This document shows positions 23,231 to 31,609 of a DNA stretch of 64,000 bases, one piece after another. The DNA comes from an uncultured Mycobacteriaceae bacterium. GTDB lineage: Bacteria > Actinomycetota > Actinomycetes > Mycobacteriales > Mycobacteriaceae. Location: NCBI GenBank assembly GCA_902826815.1, contig CADEGF010000003.1, positions 1 to 64,000 on the forward strand, given 5' to 3'. Each line of letters starts with the position of its first letter. The stretch's first letter is position 1. The notes under the pieces are model-generated. The model was not told where the DNA came from. It did no database searches and was given only the letters and a program-made list of their open reading frames with translations. Both the position numbers and the translations under genes were made by a program.

Positions 23231-23579
23231 ATGCCCAGCGAGGCATTCATCGACCCCGGAAAACGGACCCTGGTCCTGACCGCCTTCCCCGCGGAGGCGG
23301 CGCCGGCGCCGTCTTCGGCCCCCAACCGCTCGCCGCGCCGGATTTCTCGCCGCTGTTCACCGGTAACTTCCGCCAGGCGGTGGGCCCGTTCCTGAGGCGT
23401 GGAGTCATCAGCAACATCACCGGTTTCTTGTCCGACACCAGCCCGCCTGTGGACGCGGTGGATCAGGAGACGGCCGCGGCCCAGCAGGCCGCCGATGCGG
23501 ACAACGCCGCGATTGTTGCCGAGGCTTTCCTGCGGAGCTGGGATGACGCGGAGACAACTTGTGTGCACCGCCGCAGATG
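23231..23579 (+). pseudogene. Probable nucleoside-phosphorylase-family remnant
   Basis: The ATG at 23231 opens PSEAFIDPGKRTLVLTAFPA, which looks like the start of a purine-nucleoside-phosphorylase-type protein. After about 35 codons the frame changes to a C-terminal block (FSPLFTGNFRQAVGPFLRRG, then VDQETAAAQQAADADNAAIV and AEAFLRSWDDAE). The 200 or more residues expected between them are missing, so the gene has an internal deletion plus a frameshift. The family call rests on the first block and is tentative. It lies just upstream of the osmoprotectant transporter operon. Confidence 0.4.
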
Positions 23580-23653
23580 AACGTCGGCCACTGATCCCGG
23601 CTGGTTTCGCTGACGCCCGTTGTGGGAACGTGGTGGGAACCAGGCATCAAGAA

Positions 23654-23671
23654 GGCCGGCGCAGGCCGGCC
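23654..23671. terminator. Short GC hairpin before the ABC operon
   Basis: GGCCGGC (23654-23660) and GCCGGCC (23665-23671) form a perfect 7-bp stem with a 4-nt loop. It lies after the phosphorylase remnant and 32 bp before the first permease gene, so it may end transcription from upstream or form part of the operon leader. Confidence 0.4.
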
Positions 23672-23702
23672 GTATAGACGCATATGGGGGGCTTGCCACG
23701 CC

Positions 23703-24350
23703 ATGGGCTTCGTCGAGTTCGTCTCGGACCGCTGGCCGGTTCTGTCGTTCCTCGCCTATCAGCACATGAGTCTGGTTGTTCAGACGCTCGTGCTGGCCAC
23801 CGTGATCGCCCTCGTCATCGGCGTGGTGATCTACCGTTCGCCGGTCGGGGTCGCGGTCGGCAACAGCGTCACCGCCGTCGGCCTGACGATCCCGTCCTAC
23901 GCCCTGCTCGGCGTCCTGGTCGGCATCGTCGGTCTCGGCGTGGTGCCCTCGGTGATCCTGCTGGTGTTCTTCGGCATCTTCCCGATCCTGCGCAACGTCG
24001 TCGTCGGGCTCAACGGTGTCGACAAGACGCTCATCGAATCGGCACGCGGTATGGGGATGAGCAGGTTCGCCACTCTTCTTCGCCTCGAGCTGCCGCTTGC
24101 GTGGCCGGTCATCATGACCGGTGTCCGCATCTCGGCGCAGATGCTGATGGGTATCGCCGCCATCGCGGCGTACGCGCTCGGGCCGGGCCTCGGCGGCTAC
24201 ATCTTCTCGGGCATCTCCCGCATGGGAGGGGCCAACGCAACCAACTCCATCGTCGCTGCGACGGTGGGCATTCTGATATTGGCGGTCATCTTGGACACGG
24301 TTCTGAATTTCGTCACTCGTCTCACCGTCCCTAGGGGGATTCGTGTCTGA
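23703..24350 (+). CDS. Osmoprotectant ABC transporter permease (first)
   Basis: The 215-residue protein has five or six membrane segments and the permease EAA-type loop ESARGMGMSRFATLLRLELP, which contacts the ATPase. It matches ProW/OpuCB-type permeases for glycine betaine, carnitine or choline. It is the first gene of a tight four-gene operon: its end overlaps the ATPase start by 8 bp. It corresponds to one of the ProW/ProZ pair of M. tuberculosis; which one is not decided. Confidence 0.9.
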   Translation: MGFVEFVSDRWPVLSFLAYQHMSLVVQTLVLATVIALVIGVVIYRSPVGVAVGNSVTAVGLTIPSYALLGVLVGIVGLGVVPSVILLVFFGIFPILRNVVVGLNGVDKTLIESARGMGMSRFATLLRLELPLAWPVIMTGVRISAQMLMGIAAIAAYALGPGLGGYIFSGISRMGGANATNSIVAATVGILILAVILDTVLNFVTRLTVPRGIRV

Positions 24351-25509
24351 ATCAGAACCCACCGGCGGCGCCAGGATTCTCCTCGATGGCGTGACGAAGC
24401 GGTACGACGCGCAGAGCCAGCCCGCCGTCGACGACATCACCATGGAGATTCCCGCAGGCGAGATCGTCATGCTGGTCGGACCTTCGGGGTGCGGCAAGAC
24501 CACCACCATGAAGATGATCAATCGGCTCATCGAGCCGTCGAGCGGACGCATCCTCATCGGCGACGACGACGTGACCAAGCGCGACCCCGACCAACTGCGG
24601 CGCCACATCGGCTATGTGATCCAGGGGGCGGGGCTGTTTCCGCACCTGACCGTCGGCGACAACATTGCGATCGTGCCGCGGCTGCTGAAATGGGACAAGA
24701 AGCGCACCGCTACCCGCATCGACGAGCTGCTCGACCTCGTCAGCCTCGATCCTTCGCAGTACCGGAACCGCTATCCGCGCGAACTGTCGGGCGGGCAGCA
24801 GCAGAGAATCGGTGTCGCACGAGCGCTGGCCGCTGACCCGCCGGTCCTGTTGATGGACGAACCGTTCGGCGCCGTCGACCCCATCACCCGTCAACGGCTG
24901 CAGGACGAGCTGCTGCGGCTCCAGGAGGAGCTGCGCAAAACCATCGTGTTCGTCACGCACGACTTCGACGAAGCCGTGAAGCTCGGCGATCGGATCGCGA
25001 TCCTGCAGACCGGCTCGAAGATCGTGCAGTACGACTCCCCCGAACGCATCCTCTCCGAACCCGCCGACGACTTCGTGCGCGGTTTCGTCGGCGCGGGCGC
25101 CGCCCTCAAGCAGTTGACCCTCACCCGGGTACGCGACGTCGATCTGCATGAGGCCGCCGTGGCCAGGGTTGGCGGCGACCCTTCACAAGCCATTGCAGCC
25201 GCGCGGGCACTGGACCGCGAGCACGTCATCGTTCTCGACGACCAGGACCGGCCGCGGCGGTGGCTGTCGCTGGCCGAGCTCGAGCGACCGGATGCGCTCG
25301 GCACGGTCGCACGCGATGAGGACCTGGAGGTGGTCAACGTCGCATCGACGCTCAACGACGCCCTCGACGTGATGCTGACGTCGTCGCACGGCGTCGTGGT
25401 GGTGACCGGCAGGCGCAGCAGCTATCAGGGCGTGGTCCGGGTCGAGACCATCATGGATGCGATGAGCGACCTTCGGCACAGCGAGCAGCCGACAGGGACG
25501 GCTTCGTGA
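24343..25509 (+). CDS. proV: Osmoprotectant ABC transporter ATP-binding protein
   Basis: The 388-residue protein has Walker A GPSGCGKTT, the Q-loop VIQGAGLFPH, signature LSGGQQQR, Walker B VLLMDEPFGAVD and switch His in FVTHDFDEA. The C-terminal 120 residues (DLHEAAVARVGGDPSQAI onward) have the form of paired CBS domains, which sense ionic strength in OpuA-type transporters. The start is GTG at 24343. It couples ATP hydrolysis to uptake of compatible solutes through the two permeases encoded on either side. Confidence 0.92.
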   Translation: MSESEPTGGARILLDGVTKRYDAQSQPAVDDITMEIPAGEIVMLVGPSGCGKTTTMKMINRLIEPSSGRILIGDDDVTKRDPDQLRRHIGYVIQGAGLFPHLTVGDNIAIVPRLLKWDKKRTATRIDELLDLVSLDPSQYRNRYPRELSGGQQQRIGVARALAADPPVLLMDEPFGAVDPITRQRLQDELLRLQEELRKTIVFVTHDFDEAVKLGDRIAILQTGSKIVQYDSPERILSEPADDFVRGFVGAGAALKQLTLTRVRDVDLHEAAVARVGGDPSQAIAAARALDREHVIVLDDQDRPRRWLSLAELERPDALGTVARDEDLEVVNVASTLNDALDVMLTSSHGVVVVTGRRSSYQGVVRVETIMDAMSDLRHSEQPTGTAS

Positions 25510-26294
25510 CGTTGGTCAGCGACGAACCCGACACTGCCGCAGGCAGTTCCGAGTCGGGCGGCAAGAGCGGTCGGCTCGGGGTCGGCCGGCTTGTGCTTCA
25601 GCCGATGCTCTGCCTGCTGGTGGTGGCCGGTGCCCTTCTCTACGTCAACGGCGCCGACGTGTCGGAGACCGAACGGCGTTCCCTCGCGGTGCCGCAACTG
25701 CTGACGCATCTCCGCGAGCACATGACCGTGAGCCTTGCCGCCACCCTGCTCACGTGTGCGGTGGCGATCCCGCTCGGAATCGCGTTGACCCGCGGGCGAC
25801 TTCGGCGCTACTCGAAGCCGATCATCACCGTCGCCGGCTTCGGTCAAGCGGCGCCGGCGATCGGATTGATCGCGCTGGGCGCCGTGCTGTTCGGCATCGG
25901 CACGGTCGGCGCAGTCGTCGCGCTCACCGTCTACGGCGCGCTGCCGATCGTCGCGAACACCGTCACCGGCCTTGACGGCGTCGACCCGCGTCTGGTCGAG
26001 GCGTCTCGTGGCATGGGCATGTCGTCGTGGTCGACTCTGTTCCGGATCGAGCTTCCGCTGGCGCTACCCGTGATCGTGGCCGGCGTCCGCACCGCACTCG
26101 TCCTCATCGTCGGCACGGCTGCACTCGCGTCGTTCACCGGTGCGGGCGGTCTCGGACAGCTGATCACCACAGGCATCAAGCTGCAGCAGACGGTGACGCT
26201 GGTCGTCGGTGCTGTCCTAGTGGCCGCGCTCGCGCTGTTCATCGACTGGTTGGCGCGGGTGGCCGAGATCGTCGCCGCGCCCAAGGGGCTCTGA
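25506..26294 (+). CDS. Osmoprotectant ABC transporter permease (second)
   Basis: The 262-residue protein has an N-terminal cytoplasmic stretch of about 30 residues, six membrane segments and the coupling loop EASRGMGMSSWSTLFRIELP. It starts with a GTG overlapping the proV stop (GTGA). It pairs with the permease encoded at 23703 to form a heterodimeric channel, as ProW and ProZ do. Confidence 0.9.
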   Translation: MTLVSDEPDTAAGSSESGGKSGRLGVGRLVLQPMLCLLVVAGALLYVNGADVSETERRSLAVPQLLTHLREHMTVSLAATLLTCAVAIPLGIALTRGRLRRYSKPIITVAGFGQAAPAIGLIALGAVLFGIGTVGAVVALTVYGALPIVANTVTGLDGVDPRLVEASRGMGMSSWSTLFRIELPLALPVIVAGVRTALVLIVGTAALASFTGAGGLGQLITTGIKLQQTVTLVVGAVLVAALALFIDWLARVAEIVAAPKGL

Positions 26295-26298
26295 GGCC

Positions 26299-27267
26299 AT
26301 GACCGTCACGCGACGCAGCCGCGCACTGGCGATGGCGGGTGTCTTGATCGCCGGACTCGTTGCCGGATGTGGCCTGCAGTCGGCCAGCGGGGCCATCCTC
26401 GAGGCGCGGCCCGGCGCGATCCAGCATTACGACTCGCTGAAGGACGTCGAGCTGACCGTCGCCGCGAAAGACTTCACCGAGCAACTGATCCTGGGAAACA
26501 TGTTTTCCACGGTGCTCGCCGCGGCGGGCGCCGAGGTCACCAACCTGACCAACATCCCAGGCAGCTTCGGCGCGCGGCATGCGATGACGAGCGGGCAGGC
26601 CAACATCACACCGGAGTACACCGGGACCGGATGGATCAACTATCTCGGCAACGAGAATCCGGTGAAAGGTGAAGAGGCGCAATATGAGGCGGTCAAGGAT
26701 GCCGATGCCGAGAACGGGCTGACCTGGCTGCCGCCCGCCCCGATGGACGACACCTATGCGTTTGCGATCCGCGAGTCGGAAGCTCAACGGCTTGGAATCA
26801 GCAAGCTGTCGGACCTCGCCAAGCTCGACAAAGACGATCTGAGCTTCTGCGTCGAAAGCGAATTCGCCAATCGCAACGACGGATTCGTGCCGATGCTCAA
26901 GACCTACGGGCTGACGCGGGAAAGGCTCGGGCGGGTCACCAACCTGGATACCGGCGTCATCTACACGGCCACCGCCGACGGGCAGTGCAACTTCGGCGAG
27001 GTGTTCACCACCGACGGGCGCATTCCCGGCCTGAAGCTCAAAGTGCTCGAGGATGACAAGGCGTTCTTTCCGCACTACAACCTTTCGGCAGTGGTCAACT
27101 CCAAGGTGCTCGAGGACAATCCGGAAATCGCCGACATATTCGCGCAATTGAGTCCGAAGCTGACCAACGAGGTCATGCTCGACCTCAACGCCAAGGTCGA
27201 CACCGGCGGAGAAGACCCCGCGATCGTCGCGCGCGAATGGTTGGTCAAGGAAGGCCTGCTGACCTAG
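26299..27267 (+). CDS. proX: Osmoprotectant substrate-binding lipoprotein
   Basis: The 322-residue protein has a lipoprotein signal peptide (lipobox VAGC at about residue 22-25). The mature domain is of the OpuAC type: VAAKDFTEQLILGNMF, DITPEYTG-like ANITPEYTGTGWINYLG, and DLSFCVESEFANRNDGF. It binds quaternary amines outside the membrane and delivers them to the permeases. Starting 4 bp after the second permease gene, it closes the operon permease-ATPase-permease-binding protein. Confidence 0.9.
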   Translation: MTVTRRSRALAMAGVLIAGLVAGCGLQSASGAILEARPGAIQHYDSLKDVELTVAAKDFTEQLILGNMFSTVLAAAGAEVTNLTNIPGSFGARHAMTSGQANITPEYTGTGWINYLGNENPVKGEEAQYEAVKDADAENGLTWLPPAPMDDTYAFAIRESEAQRLGISKLSDLAKLDKDDLSFCVESEFANRNDGFVPMLKTYGLTRERLGRVTNLDTGVIYTATADGQCNFGEVFTTDGRIPGLKLKVLEDDKAFFPHYNLSAVVNSKVLEDNPEIADIFAQLSPKLTNEVMLDLNAKVDTGGEDPAIVAREWLVKEGLLT

Positions 27268-27302
27268 GCACGTCTAGCGCGGTAGCCCTTGACGAAGCCA
27301 TG

Positions 27303-27674
27303 ATGGACGGTATGGAGTCGACCCGGCTGGATCGGTGGTTGTGGGCGGTCCGGCTGACAAAGACCAGGCCCGACGCCGCTGCCGCATGCCGTGGTGGGCA
27401 TGTCCGGGTCAACGACCGGCAGGCAAAACCGTCGACGACGGTATCCCCCGGCGACGAGGTGCGGGCCCTCGTCGGAAATACCACGCGGATAGTCGAGGTG
27501 GTCCGGGTGATCCAGAAGCGGGTTGGCGCCGCCGATGCCGTGACCTGCTACCTCGATCGAACGCCCCCACCGCCTCCGACCCCCGTCTCGGTGGCGCCCC
27601 GTGATCGCGGGGCCGGGCGGCCAACCAAGCGGGACCGTCGACTTCTGGAGAAGTGGCGCGCTGGCCTGCGCTGA
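27303..27674 (+). CDS. S4-domain RNA-binding protein, Hsp15-like
   Basis: The 123-residue protein has an N-terminal S4 domain (STRLDRWLWAVRLTKTRPDA, CRGGHVRVNDRQAKPSTTVS, GDEVRAL) and a basic C-terminal tail ending in RRLLEKWRAGLR. Hsp15 homologues bind free 50S subunits carrying nascent chains after heat shock. The start can be 27303 or the ATG at 27312. It lies 35 bp after proX and may be partly co-transcribed with it, but functional linkage is not expected. Confidence 0.85.
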   Translation: MDGMESTRLDRWLWAVRLTKTRPDAAAACRGGHVRVNDRQAKPSTTVSPGDEVRALVGNTTRIVEVVRVIQKRVGAADAVTCYLDRTPPPPPTPVSVAPRDRGAGRPTKRDRRLLEKWRAGLR

Positions 27675-27701
27675 CAGCGCAGCCGGCCCTACAGTCGTGA
27701 C

Positions 27702-28421
27702 GTGGCGCAGACCAGCCCGGCCGGAGACACGATCCGGCTAGCCGCCGACGTCGTCGGAGATACCGTCGGACAGCTCGAGCGCCGGATCCATGCGCGTTTC
27801 GGCGAGCGCGGCCTCACCAAGGCCGCTCGTGACCTCGGTGGTCTCGTCGTCAGGGTCAAGCGCGAGGCAGGCGAGTCGCGAGATCGCCTGCGACGCATGA
27901 CGATCAGCGCGCGTCTCACGGGCATCGTGATAATTGCGGCCACCGTGATCGCGCTGGCCTTCAGCCCGCGCTCAGCGGTCGTCGAGGGGCTGGCCGAAAC
28001 CACCGACTGGGTTCCGCTCGTCGAAAGTGTGATCAACGATCTGGTGTTCGCTGCCATCGCGGTGGTGTTCCTGTGGGCGTTTCCCGAACGCCTGGAACGC
28101 CGTTCGCTGTTGCGGCTACTTCACCGGCTGCGATCGTTTGCCCACGTCATCGATATGCATCAGCTTTCGAAGGACCCAGAACAGGTCAGTCCGACATACA
28201 CCCCGACCGCGGCGAGTGTCCCGCACGGCCTGGACGCCGACCAGCTCTACCACTACCTCGACTACTGCTCGGAGATGTTGAGCCTGACAGCCAAGACGGC
28301 GGCCCTGTGCGCCGAACACAGCACAGACGGCGTCGTGCTCGAGACGATCTCCACGATCGAGAACCTGACGACCGACCTGTCGAACAAGATCTGGCAGAAG
28401 ATCTCGCTCCTGCCGCGCTGA
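27702..28421 (+). CDS. Membrane protein of unknown function with two TM segments
   Basis: The 239-residue protein begins at GTG 27702. About 65 residues of charged, probably helical N-terminus precede two hydrophobic segments (LTGIVIIAATVIALAF and DLVFAAIAVVFLWAF). A cytosolic or external C-terminal domain of about 125 residues follows (LRLLHRLRSFAHVIDMHQLS, DADQLYHYLDYCSEMLSLTA). I do not recognise a characterised family. It follows the Hsp15-like gene by 27 bp in the same direction. Confidence 0.72.
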   Translation: MAQTSPAGDTIRLAADVVGDTVGQLERRIHARFGERGLTKAARDLGGLVVRVKREAGESRDRLRRMTISARLTGIVIIAATVIALAFSPRSAVVEGLAETTDWVPLVESVINDLVFAAIAVVFLWAFPERLERRSLLRLLHRLRSFAHVIDMHQLSKDPEQVSPTYTPTAASVPHGLDADQLYHYLDYCSEMLSLTAKTAALCAEHSTDGVVLETISTIENLTTDLSNKIWQKISLLPR

Positions 28422-28529
28422 CATACCGGTTCCTACGCTCTTAACCAGGGCGAAAGCGAACCACGGCCACAATTAGGCAGTCCGCAGGTTAGGCTGGGCG
28501 GGGTCGGTCGAGAGGTTCGGAGAGCTTTA

Positions 28530-28829
28530 ATGGTGAATGTGAAGCGCGGCGTCCTGGTTTTCGCTTGTGCTGTGGGCTTCGTCGCGGCGCCGTTGGTGGT
28601 CGCCTCGCCTGCCTCAGCCGATTGCCCATGGGGCACCAAGCAGACCCGCTTCGACGGCGTCTGCATCAGCGGCGCAGGCGGCGGCCCTGCGCCGATCATT
28701 CCCGTTCCTCCTCCGGCTGGAGGCGGTGCGAAGATCGTCAACAACCCGAACGGCTTCGACACGGTCAACGGCGTTCCCTGTACCCCCGAGCATTACGGGG
28801 TCTGCTACGGAATGGCCCAGAACGGCTGA
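28530..28829 (+). CDS. Small secreted protein
   Basis: The 99-residue protein has a signal peptide (VLVFACAVGFVAAPLVVASP, then ASA) and a mature part of about 68 residues with four Cys, a Gly/Pro-rich middle (SGAGGGPAPIIPVPPPAGGG) and the tail CTPEHYGVCYGMAQNG. A TAGGCT -10-like box is at 28490-28495 and GGAGAG precedes the ATG. The family is unknown; it resembles the many small disulfide-containing exported proteins of mycobacteria. Confidence 0.75.
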   Translation: MVNVKRGVLVFACAVGFVAAPLVVASPASADCPWGTKQTRFDGVCISGAGGGPAPIIPVPPPAGGGAKIVNNPNGFDTVNGVPCTPEHYGVCYGMAQNG

Positions 28830-28982
28830 TCCACCCAGTGGCTCGGCGGCGGGCCTACTCGCACCTGACTGCGTCGATTTCGCCGTCCCCCGGCGGCCAC
28901 GCATCGCCGCACACCCACCCCATCTGCGGGTGACATTCAGCCGGGTCGAGTTTTCATAGCACGGTTCGTTACTACAGCGCGC

Positions 28983-29363
28983 TCAGTGGGTCGGGTCAAT
29001 CAGGTTTCGGAAGCTCGCCGCCGGATATACCGACGCACCTGCACCCCGGACCCGTTCGACGAGGCCGCCATCCGACGTCACCACCGTCACGTCCTGCGGA
29101 GCATCGTCGGCCTGGACGAGCCGGACGATCTCGTCGTCGGCCGAGTTGGCGGCGGCCCGCGGCGCGTGCGCTATCTCGATCACCGACGAGACGATAGGCG
29201 GCGACGGCGGCCGCTCGAACACCACCGTCACGCGGTGCTCTGTCGAGGCCCAATGCTCGAGACGATCGACAAGCGTGGCCATCGCGCTCCGCCGGTCCTT
29301 CCACCAGCCGTCGGGCCTGCTGCCGATGACATTCATCGCGTCGACTATCCAGCGCTGAGTCAT
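28983..29363 (-). CDS. NYN/PIN-fold ribonuclease-like protein (YacP type)
   Basis: The 126-residue protein reads RWIVDAMNVIGSRPDGWWKD at the start, then NSADDEIVRLVQADDAPQDV and VVTSDGGLVERVRGAGA. The acidic residues in VDAMN, ADDEI and SDGGL form the PIN/NYN metal site, so nuclease activity is likely. It is the third gene of a minus-strand operon after ArsR and SRPBCC genes, with ATGA overlap to the SRPBCC gene. Confidence 0.82.
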   Translation of the reverse strand: MTQRWIVDAMNVIGSRPDGWWKDRRSAMATLVDRLEHWASTEHRVTVVFERPPSPPIVSSVIEIAHAPRAAANSADDEIVRLVQADDAPQDVTVVTSDGGLVERVRGAGASVYPAASFRNLIDPTH

Positions 29364-29797
29364 TCCTCGCCCAGTGCGGCGGCGAGCTGCTCGCAGGTAA
29401 GTGTCCAGCCGCCGTCGAAGCTCTGGAACTCCTCCGGCGGAAGCAGTGAGTGCTCGATCGACATGAGGGTCTCGTCATCACCGACCGCCTCGAACGCGAC
29501 GTTGACGATGCTTTCCATCGTCGGATCCGGCCAGTTCGAGTTGGACCACGTGAGCCGCAGCAGGCGCGGGCGGTCGATGGTGAGGAACTGGCCCGTGATC
29601 AGGACACGCGTGCCCTCATCGTCGACATCGAGGCGCCATATCCCGCCGACGTGCGGCTCGACGGTGACGTCGACGACGTTGACGGGGCGGGGACACATCC
29701 ACTCCTGCAACGACTCCCGGTCGAGCCATTCGTCGAACACGACGTCCGGCGCCGCGGGCATCACACGCTGAACCCGCACAGTCGCCGTTTCCGTCAT
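29360..29797 (-). CDS. SRPBCC (AHSA1-like) domain protein
   Basis: The 145-residue protein starts at the ATG at 29797 (TETATVRVQRVMPAAPDVVF) and contains DEWLDRESLQEWMCP, VEPHVGGIWRLDVDDEG and SLLPPEEFQSFDGGWTLTCE, the blocks of the AHSA1-type START-like fold. Such proteins bind hydrophobic ligands and often sit beside an ArsR regulator, as here: the start overlaps the ArsR stop by ATGA and the stop overlaps the NYN gene start. The ligand is unknown. Confidence 0.85.
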   Translation of the reverse strand: MTETATVRVQRVMPAAPDVVFDEWLDRESLQEWMCPRPVNVVDVTVEPHVGGIWRLDVDDEGTRVLITGQFLTIDRPRLLRLTWSNSNWPDPTMESIVNVAFEAVGDDETLMSIEHSLLPPEEFQSFDGGWTLTCEQLAAALGEE

Positions 29798-30126
29798 CGG
29801 CGGTTGCCCTTCCTGCGCAGTCTCGCCGAGAGGGCGTCGGCACGTGTGGACCAGAACTCCGACTGCTCGGTTATCCACCGCTGGGCCACGGTCAAACCTT
29901 CCGGCTGCAGCGACAACCAGTGCTCACGGCCACGCACGTCCCGCCGCACCAGGCCTGCCGCCTCCAGCACGCCGACATGGCGCGACACACCCGCGAAGGT
30001 CATCGGCAGCGGCGCAGCCAAATCGGAGATGCGGGCGTCGCCCTGTCGCAGCGTCTCCAACAGCCATCGTCGGGTCGGATCGGCGAGCGCGCCGTACGCG
30101 CGGTCCAGAACCTGATCTTCAACCAT
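29794..30126 (-). CDS. ArsR-family transcriptional regulator
   Basis: The 110-residue protein starts at the ATG at 30126. YGALADPTRRWLLETLRQGD, RISDLAAPLPMTFAGVSRHV and GVLEAAGLVRRDVRGREHW form the ArsR winged helix; there is no metal-binding Cys motif, so the signal is not a soft metal. The C-terminal WITEQSEFWSTRADALSARL helix is typical of the SRPBCC-linked subgroup. It heads the ArsR/SRPBCC/NYN operon and probably acts on the dyad at 30172-30189, which it shares with the divergent DUF899 operon. Confidence 0.87.
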   Translation of the reverse strand: MVEDQVLDRAYGALADPTRRWLLETLRQGDARISDLAAPLPMTFAGVSRHVGVLEAAGLVRRDVRGREHWLSLQPEGLTVAQRWITEQSEFWSTRADALSARLRRKGNRR

Positions 30127-30171
30127 ATTGTTGACTATAACGGCCTCCCATGATCTGCTGGACGAAAGTTG

Positions 30172-30189
30172 TTCAACTGAAATGTTGAA
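30172..30189. promoter_or_regulatory. ArsR-type operator dyad
   Basis: TTCAAC-TGAAAT-GTTGAA is a perfect 6-6-6 dyad in the 96-bp space between the ArsR gene (starting at 30126) and the DUF899 gene (30223). Its position allows control of both promoters. Confidence 0.65.
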
Positions 30190-30222
30190 TGATTTGGTGG
30201 TGGCCCGACGACAGGAGATGGC

Positions 30223-30921
30223 ATGCAGACGCCTCCGATTGTGTCGGCGCAGGAGTGGGAGGCTGCGCGGCAGGAGATGCTCGTCAAGGAGAAGGAACAC
30301 ACCAGGGCGCGCGATGCGCTTGCCGCGATGCGCAGGCGAATGCCGTGGACAGCGGTGGAGAAGTCCTACGAGTTCGACGGTCCCGACGGCAGAGTCGGCC
30401 TGCTCGACCTGTTCCACGGGCGACGCCAGTTGATCGTCTACCGCGCCTTCCTGGACCCAGGAGTGCACGGATGGCCCGAGCACGGGTGCGTCGGCTGCTC
30501 GTTGATGGCCGACCACGTCGGCAATCTTGCACATCTGAACGCCCGCGACACCACGCTCGTCTACGCATCTCGCGGTTCGCAGGCAGACGTCGCGCGGATC
30601 AAGGCCCGAATGGGTTGGGATCACCCGTGGTACACCATCGTTCCCGGACCTGAAGGGGCCTTTGACACGGATTTCGGTGTGGACGAATGGCACGGCACCA
30701 ACGCGTTCATCCGCGACGGCGATCGGATATTTCGGACCTACGTCATCGACAGCCGCGGCGACGAGGTGTTCGACAACACCTTCCACTTCCTGGACATGAC
30801 GGCACTGGGCAGGCAGGAGACCTGGGAGGACTCCCCAGAAGGTTATCCGCAGACCAAGCCCTACGAATGGTGGCGCTGGCACGACGATTACGGCGATAAC
30901 GACTCCATGCCGAAGGAGTGA
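30223..30921 (+). CDS. DUF899 thioredoxin-fold protein (first copy)
   Basis: The 232-residue protein matches the DUF899 family: WEAARQEMLVKEKEHTRARD, GLLDLFHGRRQLIVYRAFLD, the C-x2-C of HGCVGCSLMADHVGNL, and the ending TWEDSPEGYPQTKPYEWWRW. The fold is thioredoxin-like and the CxxC suggests redox chemistry, but no activity is established. AGGAG precedes the ATG. It is the first of three genes in a plus-strand operon that also contains a second DUF899 protein. Confidence 0.87.
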   Translation: MQTPPIVSAQEWEAARQEMLVKEKEHTRARDALAAMRRRMPWTAVEKSYEFDGPDGRVGLLDLFHGRRQLIVYRAFLDPGVHGWPEHGCVGCSLMADHVGNLAHLNARDTTLVYASRGSQADVARIKARMGWDHPWYTIVPGPEGAFDTDFGVDEWHGTNAFIRDGDRIFRTYVIDSRGDEVFDNTFHFLDMTALGRQETWEDSPEGYPQTKPYEWWRWHDDYGDNDSMPKE

Positions 30922-30925
30922 CCCG

Positions 30926-31594
30926 ATGTTCGAAGTCGAACCAAGAGAGGTTGCCGGGATCTATCGAGAGGCGATGGATCGGATCACGTCGTTGGTTAGC
31001 GGTCTGGACGACGACCGGCTGGAAACCACCGTGTCGGCCTGTCCCAAGTGGTCGGTGCGTGACGTGGTGGCACATCTTGCGGCCGTGGCCGACGACTGGG
31101 GCCGAGGGCGTTTGACGGGTGCGCCGACCGAGGAACAGACAGCGGAGCAGGTCGCCCGGTTCGATGGCCACGACCTCTCTGAGATCGTCAGCGCGTGGAG
31201 CGTGGCGGCCGCTCACCTGAGCCACCTGGCCGTAACCGAATGCCTGGAACCACCGATCGGTGATGTTGCGGCCCATGAACACGATATCCGCGCCGCGTTG
31301 GGCAGGCCGAGCGCCCGTGACTCCGACGCAGTTAACTACTCGTCGGACCGCCTGCTGAAGAACCTTCGGACGCCGGTGCCGCTGCATGTGACAGTGGAGG
31401 ACGCCGAGTATCGCAGCGGCCCCGACGATGGCGCCGAAATACGGCTCCGCACCACACGATTCGAGGCGCTGCGCTGGCGAACGGGCCGGCGCAGCCGTGC
31501 GCAACTCGCGGCGATGGACTGGTCAGATGACCCGGAACGGGTACTCGATCACCTGTACATATTCGGCCCGGCAGAAACCGACATCGTCGAATAG
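30926..31594 (+). CDS. Maleylpyruvate-isomerase-like DinB-fold protein
   Basis: The 222-residue protein starts with IYREAMDRITSLVSGLDDDR and contains CPKWSVRDVVAHLAAVADDW and DVAAHEHDIRAALG, the histidine pattern of the TIGR03083/mycothiol-dependent maleylpyruvate isomerase family, a four-helix DinB-type metal-binding fold. Members often act on mycothiol conjugates. It starts 4 bp after the first DUF899 gene and ends 15 bp before the second, so all three are one transcription unit. Confidence 0.83.
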   Translation: MFEVEPREVAGIYREAMDRITSLVSGLDDDRLETTVSACPKWSVRDVVAHLAAVADDWGRGRLTGAPTEEQTAEQVARFDGHDLSEIVSAWSVAAAHLSHLAVTECLEPPIGDVAAHEHDIRAALGRPSARDSDAVNYSSDRLLKNLRTPVPLHVTVEDAEYRSGPDDGAEIRLRTTRFEALRWRTGRRSRAQLAAMDWSDDPERVLDHLYIFGPAETDIVE

Positions 31595-31609
31595 CCCAAA
31601 GGGGGAAAC

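Noticed and set aside
23582-24608. Minus-strand frame of about 380 codons over the first permease and start of proV
   Set aside because: It is antisense to two secure transporter genes and consists of Asp/His/Arg-rich low-complexity sequence.
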